Shown here: positions 42,967-49,776 of the stretch, piece after piece
How the letters are laid out: each line of letters begins with the position of its first letter
How positions within the stretch are numbered: position 1 is the stretch's first letter
Source of the DNA: an uncultured Olsenella sp.
GTDB lineage: Bacteria; Actinomycetota; Coriobacteriia; Coriobacteriales; Atopobiaceae
DNA length: 49,776 nucleotides
NCBI GenBank assembly: GCA_949291295.1
Contig: CASEVE010000014.1
Span: 1 to 49,776, forward strand
Direction of reading: 5' to 3'
Notes under the pieces: model-generated
Seen by the model: the letters and a program-made list of their open reading frames with translations, nothing else
Told to the model about the DNA's origin: nothing
Database searches by the model: none
Translations under genes and position numbers: made by a program

Positions 42967-44484
42967 ATGCCCAAGAAGGCGCTCATCACCAACCTCTGGC
43001 TGCTCACTCGAACCGGCTCCGAGCTCCACGTTCTTGAGGTCGCGCGAGCCCTGGTCAGACGGGGCTGGGAGGTGACGTGTTACGCCTTGCTGGTCGGCGA
43101 GCCCCTGCTCTCGCGCCTGGAGGCGCTCGGAGAGGCGGTGCACGTGGTCGAGCTGGGACACGAGGAGCTCCTCGACGACCACTATGACCTTCTCTACGCC
43201 CAGCACCACGTAGTCTCCGACTTTGTCTTCGGGAATCTTGGCATTACCTTCGACCACGTGATTGTCTCCATCTTAAGCTCGATGGACGTGGCCGAGCTCG
43301 TGCCCGAGCTCGCACCACACAGCGACCGCATCCTCTTCGTGAGCGAGGAGGCGCTCGAGGCTGCCAGAAACGACCTTCGCGCGCTCGAGACGTGCCCGCC
43401 CGTCTCGGTCTTTCCCAACTACGCCTCAAGGGACTACTTCGACGCCTTTGACGCGCGCACGAAGCCCGCAGCAGAAGCGCCTCGTCGCGTGGCCGTCATC
43501 TCCAACCACGTGCCGGACGAGGTCCGTGGCCTTGCGGACGAGGTTCCTTCGGGAGTCTCCGTTGACTACTTTGGGATGCAGACGCGCTCCGTTGACGTGA
43601 CGCCGGGGCTTCTTGCCTCCTACGATGTGGTTGTCACCATTGGCAGGACGGTCCAGCAGTGCATGGCCTGCGGCACGCCCGTCTTCTGCTACGACCACTT
43701 TGGCGGCCCGGGCTATCTGTACGCAGAAGAGCTTGACGCCCATGCGGCGGCAAACTTCTCCGGCCGCTCAGACCCTCGCCGGCGATCTGCGAAGGAGCTG
43801 GCAGCGGAGCTGATGGGCGGCTTTGCGAGGGCGGTGTCTCAGCGCGGGGTCCTTCTCGCCTACGCACACGAGCACTTTGACTTTGACGTCCTTCTTGACG
43901 AGGTGCTCGGCGACGTCATGGCGCGGCCCGCGCCTGCGAGGCCCCTCCCTGCCCCGCGCTCGCGCCGCGAAAAGATGCGCATGCTCGTTGGCTACATGAG
44001 AGACGTCATCGACCTCAACGCTTACGGGGCGGCTCAGGTCTTCTACGGAACGGGACCCGGCGACATTGCGCAGGAGCGCTCGTTCTACGTCCGCTATCAG
44101 TACGGGGAGGAGGTCTCCGTCTCTCTTTCGCGCATCCCAGAGCCGTATCGTGCGGTGCGCTTTGACCCCGATGACCTTGCGTGCGTTTGTCAGCCCATCA
44201 CGGAGGGCCTTGTCCCGCTGCGCCCCTGCATACAGACGGACGAGGGAACGCTCTTTCTTGTTGACGACCCGTTTTTTGAGGTGAGCGAAGAGGCGGCGGC
44301 AACGGGCAGCATCGACTTTATGGCACGGCCGGTGCCGCGCGGTGAGCTGCTCGAGCGCCTTGCCCGCGACGTTGAGAGCGCGGGCGAGAAGGACGCGGGG
44401 GCCGGCGACGGCACGGCCGGGACTGAACCAAAATCCGGCCCGCTGGGCAGACTGCGCCGCGCGCTCTCTCGTTCCGGACACTAG
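42967..44484 (+). CDS. Glycosyltransferase (family 4-like)
   Basis: A 505-residue protein with a GT-B style N-terminal domain (ALITNLWLLTRTGSELHVLEVARAL), the EAARNDL and SVFPNYASRDYFD region, and a C-terminal nucleotide-sugar domain with GRTVQQCMACGTPVFCYDH (the common GT4 pattern around the E/D donor site). It lacks a clear E-x7-E motif. After residue 330 comes a charged linker and a unique C-terminal region of about 150 residues, so the protein is longer than a plain GT4. The ATG has GGGGAGG upstream. It may work on a surface polysaccharide or lipid; neighbours do not tell. Confidence 0.82.
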   Translation: MPKKALITNLWLLTRTGSELHVLEVARALVRRGWEVTCYALLVGEPLLSRLEALGEAVHVVELGHEELLDDHYDLLYAQHHVVSDFVFGNLGITFDHVIVSILSSMDVAELVPELAPHSDRILFVSEEALEAARNDLRALETCPPVSVFPNYASRDYFDAFDARTKPAAEAPRRVAVISNHVPDEVRGLADEVPSGVSVDYFGMQTRSVDVTPGLLASYDVVVTIGRTVQQCMACGTPVFCYDHFGGPGYLYAEELDAHAAANFSGRSDPRRRSAKELAAELMGGFARAVSQRGVLLAYAHEHFDFDVLLDEVLGDVMARPAPARPLPAPRSRREKMRMLVGYMRDVIDLNAYGAAQVFYGTGPGDIAQERSFYVRYQYGEEVSVSLSRIPEPYRAVRFDPDDLACVCQPITEGLVPLRPCIQTDEGTLFLVDDPFFEVSEEAAATGSIDFMARPVPRGELLERLARDVESAGEKDAGAGDGTAGTEPKSGPLGRLRRALSRSGH

Positions 44485-44542
44485 TGAGAGGTGGCGAAGG
44501 AGTCGCGCCCTGAGCCAAGCGCGGCGACCGGGCAAAATCCTT

Positions 44543-45040
44543 GCCGAGAAATGCGACCGAGCGTACCGTTTGTCGCCGGCGAGAGCCGAAGAATCGTGCT
44601 GAGTGTACCGTCCGCTGTCGATGCGCAGCGCTCAACCACGCCGAGTGCGGCGGACAGCAGCCGATGATGCCGAGAAAGACGGGTGTCTGTACCAAGAATC
44701 GACAATTGTGGCCGAGGAATTGCGCCCGCTGTACCGCCGAGAGCCCGCAGCTTCCGGGCGCCTGGTACAGTCCACGGGTTTTCTCGGTGGGACTTGGCCT
44801 CGGCCGGTACGGGCGGTGGGTTTTCTCGGCGCGACTTGACCTCGGCCAGTACACTCCACGGGTTTTCTCGGCAACGGCTTGGGCTGGCCGGTACACTCGG
44901 CGCAGTTTCGCGGCGCCGGCAAGCGCAAGTTGGTACACCGGGCACGATTTCTCGGCCTGCGTTGGCGGCCGCCCGTACACCAAGTCGTCCTTCTCGGCAC
45001 CAAATCAGCCTGGCCGGTACACTCGGCGCAGTTTTGCGGC
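44543..45040. repeat. Array 5 of the 25-bp/42-bp-period repeat (5 rightward, 7 leftward units)
   Basis: Rightward units start at 44543, 44585, 44627 (degenerate), 44669 and 44711. Leftward units start at 44764, 44806, 44848, 44890, 44932, 44974 and 45016, all exactly 42 bp apart. The inversion gap is 28 bp, about 10 longer than in arrays 2, 3, 4 and 6. It lies between the glycosyltransferase and DUF1015 genes, 58 bases past the first. Confidence 0.95.
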
Positions 45041-45132
45041 ACTACCGTGCAAAGCGCCGCTCACCCGCGCCCACACACCCCCGCGACGCGCTCGCGCTAT
45101 GATGACTCAATCCGTGCCATGAAGGAGGATCC

Positions 45133-46404
45133 ATGCACGTTGAGCCCATAACCTGCTATCGCCCGCGCCCGGAGGCCGCGCCCGAGTTTGCCTCGCCCCC
45201 CTACGACGTCTTTGACGAGCACGAGGCGCGAGACTACGTTGCCCGACACCCGCGCTCGTTTCTTGCCATCGATCGTCCCGAGACCTCGTTTCCCGCGGAC
45301 CATGACCCCCACGCGGATGACGTCTACGAGAGGGCGCACGAGCTCCTTGCCGCGCGCGTGACCGACGGCACGCTCCTGCGCGACGGCACGCGCTGCTACT
45401 ACCTCTACCGCCTCCGCTCTCAGGGCCACGAGCAGACCGGCATCGTTGCCGCCTGCTCCGTAGACGACTACAACAACGGCATCGTGGGCCGCCACGAGCT
45501 CACCCGCGAGGACAAGGAGACGGACCGCGTCCGTCACATCGAGGCAACGGGCTGTCAGACGAGCCCCGTTCTCCTTGCGTACCGCGACAACCCCGTCCTT
45601 GAGGTGCTGATCGAGGCCGCCAAGGCCGCAGAGCCCCTCTATGACTTCAGCGACGAGCGCGGCGTGCGCCACACCATCTGGCGCGTTGCCCGTCCCGCCG
45701 CGGTGGAATCCCTGCGCATGATGCTCGAGCACGTTGATCGCGCCTACATTGCCGACGGCCATCACCGCGCCGCAGCCGCAGCGCACGTCTGTCGAGACAT
45801 GAGGACCGGCGAGAAGGACCACTGCTCCGGCAACGAGGCGTACAACTACCTGCTCTGCGCGCTCTTTCCGGCAAGCCAGCTCACGATTCTCCCCTATCAC
45901 CGCGTGGTGGCAGACGTTGCGGGGCTCTCCGAGGACAAGCTCGTGGCCGCCCTCGCTGACGCGGGCATCGCCGTTGGGGAGCGCCAGGACGAGCCCGTCC
46001 TGGCGTCCGGCCCGGGCGAGTTTGGCATGTACGCCTTTGGCGCGTGGCGACGTCTTTGGGTGTCGGACGCAGACGGCAGCACATCCGAGGCGGAGCTGCT
46101 CCAGGAGCGCGTGCTCGGACCAATCCTGGGCATTATGGACGCACGCGGAGACGCGCGCCTGAGCTTTGTTGGCGGATCTTCGAGCCCAAAGGAGCTCGAG
46201 CACCGCGCCGGCGAGAAGGGCGTCGCGTTCACCATGTGTGCCCTCACGATGGGCGACCTCATGCGTGCGGCCGACGAAGGCCGCACGCTGCCGCCCAAGT
46301 CAACCTGGTTTGAGCCCAAGCTTCTGAGCGGCCTGCTCATCCGCCGCGTCAACCACCGGGAGTCCGTCATCGACGGGGCGCTTCCGCATCGCTCGGATAG
46401 CTAG
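45133..46404 (+). CDS. DUF1015-family protein
   Basis: A 423-residue protein with the family's conserved blocks: N-terminal SPPYDVFDEHEARDYVARHP, the central GIVGRHELTREDKETDRVRH and the IADGHHRAAAA block near the middle, then NYLLCALFPASQL. Some members have been linked to serine or sugar phosphotransfer, but I do not know a firm function. A perfect AAGGAGGAT site precedes the ATG. The product should be cytoplasmic. It is followed closely by the TPR gene, so they may be one operon. Confidence 0.9.
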   Translation: MHVEPITCYRPRPEAAPEFASPPYDVFDEHEARDYVARHPRSFLAIDRPETSFPADHDPHADDVYERAHELLAARVTDGTLLRDGTRCYYLYRLRSQGHEQTGIVAACSVDDYNNGIVGRHELTREDKETDRVRHIEATGCQTSPVLLAYRDNPVLEVLIEAAKAAEPLYDFSDERGVRHTIWRVARPAAVESLRMMLEHVDRAYIADGHHRAAAAAHVCRDMRTGEKDHCSGNEAYNYLLCALFPASQLTILPYHRVVADVAGLSEDKLVAALADAGIAVGERQDEPVLASGPGEFGMYAFGAWRRLWVSDADGSTSEAELLQERVLGPILGIMDARGDARLSFVGGSSSPKELEHRAGEKGVAFTMCALTMGDLMRAADEGRTLPPKSTWFEPKLLSGLLIRRVNHRESVIDGALPHRSDS

Positions 46405-46443
46405 CGCCCCCAACGGGCACAATTCGCAGTGAGGGGAGGGACG

Positions 46444-48702
46444 ATGGAGGAAGGCAGAGACGAGAGAGTCGAGCGCGGCCGGCTGGGCAGGCTCTTTGCC
46501 GCTCTCGTGGGCAACGAGGACGCACTCGAGGGGAGCATCTCCTCAGCCGCAGACGGTTCCCCGGACGGCTCCCCTGATGCGCCTCGCGCCAACGAGGCCG
46601 CAAACGTGTCGCTTCTTGACCTCGAGGCCCTGTCGAAGTCCCTCGTAGGCTCGCCCAACCCCGTGAGCACGCTGCGAACCTTTGCCGCGGACGTGCGCAG
46701 GCGCACCGAGCAAAGCGGCCCGGATTCGCCCGACCTTGCCCCAAGCGCCTTTGAGCTCTATCTCGCAACGCGCCTCACCGAGGCGGGCATAGACGACAAG
46801 GACGTGCGGCTCCCCGCCCTAAACGTGGTGAGACCGCGGACATCCAACCTCTTCTACCTGCGCGTCGTTGACGACTCTTTGCCCTGGCGCACCGTTGTCA
46901 CACTACTTCGCATCGAAGCCGCGCTCAACTGTGCCCTGCTCATCGAGCATGCGCTCGAAGACCCCAACGGCTCCTCGCTCGAGGAGATCGTCCGCTGTGA
47001 GCAGCGCGTCTTTCGCTCGATCATCTCCCAGGCAACGAATGCCGTCCAGCGGGCGGATTCTCCCGCCCTCGGCGAATGGGCCATCCGAAGCGCGCTCTCG
47101 GGCGGCATCGAGCGCATGCGCCTTCCCTATCGGCTCACGGCGCGCTTTCGCGTCAACGCGGCACTCGGAACCGCTGCCATCGAGGTCGACCTCGTGCCTC
47201 CGCAGGCCTGGTCCTCCTCGGTATACGTCGATGGCCTGGGCGTGGTGAGCGCCACGGCTCAGATGCGCCGACGCGCAGCCTCGGACTACAACCTCAGGCT
47301 CGGTGTCCTTCTCGCCCGCTACGCGCTTATGGTTGCGCCCCAGCTGAGGGAGGTCTGGGTGGCTGGCGTGCTGGACACGGCACGCGATCACGCCTGCTAC
47401 TTCTCGGCACGGCTCACGCGGTCCCTGCTCGACCAGGCCGACCTTGACGGACACGTTGACCCCTACGCGCTGATGCAGGGCGCGGGGGCGGCGATCTCCG
47501 CCGAGGCGCGCGAGCTCGATCCCGTGAGGCAGACCTTCTCGCTCGATGACGAGAGGTTCTGTCCCGTCGCGCGCTACGAGCCCGTGGAGGTCTCGGAGCG
47601 CACCCTTCTGCCGTCTGCCGCCGAGGCGCTTGGCTGCTCTAACGTGGCCGAGCTCGGAATCGACGAGTCATGTCGCCGGAAGCTCGTTTCCACCGAGCTC
47701 ACGCGGTCTTTGGGCACGTCGACCGAGAAGAACGTGCGGGCGCTCCTAGACGTTGCGGGAGATAGCGCCTCACCGGATGTCAGGGAGGCGGCGCTTCGCT
47801 GCGTGAACGCGCTTGTCGAGGGAACCCTTGAGGACGACCCGCTGGCCATAGCCGAGGCCCTCGTCTCGGGAGACGAGCTCACGCAGGAGACCGAGCGGGC
47901 GCGGGCCCTTCTCTACGCGCAGGACATGCCCGGGGCCGAGAAGCACGCGGTCTTGGCCATCAAGGCCGCCGACGAGGCCGGGCGCTACAACAGCGATAAC
48001 GACATTGTCTGGCACGCGTTTGGTTCGTACACCGAGCGCGTACTCTACAACCTCCTGGTTGCCCCTCCCCACGAGAAGTGCGGGCTCGTAAGCGAGAGCT
48101 ACCTCGAGGCACAGCTCATCGCCTCTGCCGCGGCGCTCGTTCAGGAGCGATCCGACGATGCCGTGAGGCGCGCCGAGCGGGCGTGTGAAATTGCGCCGCT
48201 CTCCTCGCAGGCCAGCCTGCACCTCGCCCAGTGCCTCGAGGCAAGCGGACGGGACCAGGAGGCCTTTGACGAGCTCTGCCGGCTCCTCTCGCTTGCCCAT
48301 GACCCCGAGTCGATTGGGTTTGGCTACCTGAGGATGTCCCAGCTTCAGTGGCGAGAGGGGCATGTGCTCGCCGCGCAGGCCTGCTACCAGCGCGCCTGCA
48401 GAACGCTTCCGGGTGCGGCGCTTGTGGCGGGCATTGCGGTGGTGGCCCTTCTTGGCCAGGTGGGCGCAGCGTCGCAGGGGCGCCTCTCCGAGGACGCCGA
48501 GAGAAGCGCGCTTGTGGGCGAGGGCATCCCCGTTGCCCCAACACACGAGGTTGGCGAGGCGCTTCTGTCAGCTGCTCGAGCAGCGGTGGATGCGGGCATC
48601 TTCTGGGTTGCGCGCGACCTCGTGCGCACGCTCTGCTCGCTTTTCAGGGATGACGTCACCTTTGGCATCCTTCGCTCCCTTGAGGATGAGCCCGACCGAT
48701 GA
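46444..48702 (+). CDS. TPR-type protein of unknown function
   Basis: A 752-residue protein. The C-terminal half holds tetratricopeptide-like helices, clearest at AERACEIAPLSSQASLHLAQ followed by CLEASGRDQEAFDELC and a second LQWREGHVLAAQACYQRACRTLPG. The N-terminal half has mixed helix/sheet content and is not recognised. No signal peptide or membrane helix is seen. The ATG at 46444 has GGGGAGGGACG upstream and replaces a GTG at 46429. The stop overlaps the HAD gene by ATGA. It might be a scaffold for envelope or regulatory partners. Confidence 0.82.
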   Translation: MEEGRDERVERGRLGRLFAALVGNEDALEGSISSAADGSPDGSPDAPRANEAANVSLLDLEALSKSLVGSPNPVSTLRTFAADVRRRTEQSGPDSPDLAPSAFELYLATRLTEAGIDDKDVRLPALNVVRPRTSNLFYLRVVDDSLPWRTVVTLLRIEAALNCALLIEHALEDPNGSSLEEIVRCEQRVFRSIISQATNAVQRADSPALGEWAIRSALSGGIERMRLPYRLTARFRVNAALGTAAIEVDLVPPQAWSSSVYVDGLGVVSATAQMRRRAASDYNLRLGVLLARYALMVAPQLREVWVAGVLDTARDHACYFSARLTRSLLDQADLDGHVDPYALMQGAGAAISAEARELDPVRQTFSLDDERFCPVARYEPVEVSERTLLPSAAEALGCSNVAELGIDESCRRKLVSTELTRSLGTSTEKNVRALLDVAGDSASPDVREAALRCVNALVEGTLEDDPLAIAEALVSGDELTQETERARALLYAQDMPGAEKHAVLAIKAADEAGRYNSDNDIVWHAFGSYTERVLYNLLVAPPHEKCGLVSESYLEAQLIASAAALVQERSDDAVRRAERACEIAPLSSQASLHLAQCLEASGRDQEAFDELCRLLSLAHDPESIGFGYLRMSQLQWREGHVLAAQACYQRACRTLPGAALVAGIAVVALLGQVGAASQGRLSEDAERSALVGEGIPVAPTHEVGEALLSAARAAVDAGIFWVARDLVRTLCSLFRDDVTFGILRSLEDEPDR

Positions 48703-49367
48703 GCAGAAGGCGCGTGAACCTCTGGCCGCCAAGCTTTGGCGCGGCAATCTTTGACTTTGATGGCACTCTGGCCGCGACGAGCGCCCTCTGGCGACGCGTC
48801 GACGAGATCTTCTTTGCCACGCGCGGGCTTGAGTTCGATGAGAGCGCGTCCTCGATTCTGGCGACGCTTGGGTTTGCGGAGGGTGCGCGCTGGTGCGTGG
48901 AGACCTACCGGCTGCGCGACGAGGTGCAAGACATCGTTGACGAGTGGAATCGCCTGGGAGCCGCGCTCTACGAGACGTCCGTGGTGCTGAGGCCGGGCGC
49001 CGAGCGCTACCTGCGGACACTGCGCGAGGCCGGCGTGCCGCTCGCCCTTGCCACCACGAACAACCCCCACGTGCTTGGCTCGATGCGCCATGTGGACGTA
49101 TACAAGCTCTTTGACGAGGTGGTCTGTGGCGTTGACGTGTCCCGCGGCAAGGATCACCCCGACATCTACCTTGAGGCAGCGCGAAGGCTGGAGGCGCAGC
49201 CTAGCGGATGCCTGGTATTTGAGGATATCCTGCCCGGCGTGCTTTCTGCGCGCGAGGCGGGCATGACAACGGTGGCCGTACGCAGCGACGACGCTCGCCA
49301 GCCCGTCGGCGCGCTCAAGCGCGAGGCCGACCACTGGCTCGACGACTGGGAGAGCGTGCTCCCCTAG
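48699..49367 (+). CDS. HAD-superfamily hydrolase (beta-phosphoglucomutase-like)
   Basis: A 222-residue HAD enzyme with motif I FDFDGTLAATSALW, motif II in LALATTNN, a lysine in RGKDHPDIYLEAARRL, and motif IV VFEDILPGVLSAREAGMTTVAV. The EDI-PG-A-AG pattern is typical of subfamily IA sugar-phosphate phosphatases and beta-phosphoglucomutases. The substrate cannot be told from sequence. It is coupled to the TPR gene by ATGA (48699-48702). Array 6 begins six bases after its stop. Confidence 0.93.
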   Translation: MSRRRVNLWPPSFGAAIFDFDGTLAATSALWRRVDEIFFATRGLEFDESASSILATLGFAEGARWCVETYRLRDEVQDIVDEWNRLGAALYETSVVLRPGAERYLRTLREAGVPLALATTNNPHVLGSMRHVDVYKLFDEVVCGVDVSRGKDHPDIYLEAARRLEAQPSGCLVFEDILPGVLSAREAGMTTVAVRSDDARQPVGALKREADHWLDDWESVLP

Positions 49368-49372
49368 CGCAA

Positions 49373-49692
49373 GCCGAGAAAAGCCGTATGCCGTACCAAA
49401 CGCCGCATGCCCACGCCGAGAAAAGCCGTGAGGTGTACCACGTGCGTCGTTTGGGCGCCGAGGAATGCTGCCTGGGGTACCATGCCGCATCTCGGTGCGC
49501 CGAGAAAACCTGCCTGGCGTACCAACACTCAGGCTTCAGTGCCGAGAAAAGCCGTGAGGTGTACCATGCGCGCCATTGACATGCCGAGAAATGCCGCCGG
49601 GTGTACCGGGGGACAGTTCTTCTCTGGTACACCCGCCGGCATTTCTCGGCACTGAAGAGCTGTATGCGGTACAGCGCGCGGCTTTTCTAATA
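49373..49692. repeat. Array 6 of the 25-bp/42-bp-period repeat (6 rightward, 2 leftward units)
   Basis: Rightward units start at 49373, 49415, 49457, 49499, 49541 and 49583, exactly 42 bp apart. Leftward units start at 49626 and 49668, the last degenerate at its outer end. The inversion gap is 18 bp. The innermost two (49583 and 49626) are reverse complements at 24 of 25 positions, so they can form one long hairpin. The array begins six bases past the HAD gene stop. Confidence 0.95.
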
Positions 49693-49721
49693 TGAGCTGA
49701 ACATTGTCAAGCGCCAAGTTC

Positions 49722-49759
49722 GGCCCGCCCCCTCCCGGAGCTGCCGGAGGGGGCGGGCC
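49722..49759. terminator. GC-rich hairpin at the right edge
   Basis: GGCCCGCCCCCTCC pairs with GGAGGGGGCGGGCC around a short loop (stem about 14-16 bp). No T tract follows on either strand. It may end a gene that enters from beyond the window. Confidence 0.65.
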
Positions 49760-49776
49760 CACCCATCTTCACCCGG

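Noticed and set aside
49722..49759. Terminator of the HAD gene
   Set aside because: It lies over 350 bases past the stop, beyond array 6, and has no T tract on that strand; it more likely belongs to a gene outside the window.

Overview
This is a high-GC window from a bacterial chromosome. The gene content suggests Actinomycetota, most likely class Coriobacteriia (Olsenella/Atopobium-like): a LuxR protein with long membrane domains, heterodimeric ABC exporters under a MarR regulator, a phosphate operon with two pstB genes, queA/queH, a phasin next to an ABC1/UbiB kinase, and many GTG/TTG starts behind strong Shine-Dalgarno sites. The taxon is an inference; no rRNA or tRNA gene was seen.

Layout. 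0-9.8 kb holds housekeeping genes: ptsH (HPr), a coiled-coil tail-anchored protein, queA, corA, queH, a small membrane zinc-protease-like protein, a methionyl-tRNA synthetase with an unusual KMSKS loop, and an alpha/beta-hydrolase fused to a GNAT domain. 9.8-18.3 kb is one minus-strand block: a LuxR protein that looks internally duplicated (two membrane halves, two HTH domains), two small secreted proteins, a lipoprotein, three ABC permeases joined by ATGA overlaps, an ABC ATPase and two more envelope proteins. It resembles an export/immunity cluster for small secreted proteins. 18.3-25.8 kb is the phosphate regulon, pstS-pstC-pstA-pstB-pstB-phoU-phoB-phoR, all minus strand. 26.7-35.9 kb holds two paralogous heterodimeric ABC exporters, the second cotranscribed with a marR gene; both start behind the same 25-27 bp promoter motif. 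36.8-49.4 kb holds a DUF559/Vsr-like nuclease-fold protein, an HdeD-like membrane protein, a small metallopeptidase, an ABC1 kinase plus phasin, a HAD phosphatase, a glycosyltransferase, a DUF1015 protein, a TPR protein and a second HAD hydrolase.

The most striking content is between the genes. Six intergenic regions (26.05-26.64, 30.84-31.50, 36.06-36.55, 37.92-38.61, 44.54-45.04 and 49.37-49.69 kb) hold about 79 copies of a 25-bp element, GCCGAGAAA-(10 variable bases)-TGTACC, separated by about 17 variable bases, so the period is 42 bp. In every array the left copies point right and the right copies point left, so each array has one inversion point. Most spacing steps are 40-44 bp. The three clearly longer junctions (one repeat step and two inversion gaps) are about 10-11 bp longer, one DNA helical turn. 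No cas gene or transposase is present. I do not recognise this as a known repeat class, and it is the best candidate here for an undescribed system.

Three other hairpin families are also present: four consecutive 50-bp palindromes (8027-8259), a TGACAAAGGTGACAGGG family (1842-1948, 4504-4570, 19768-19855), and two consecutive 88-bp hairpins (3209-3396) with a related partial copy at the left window edge.
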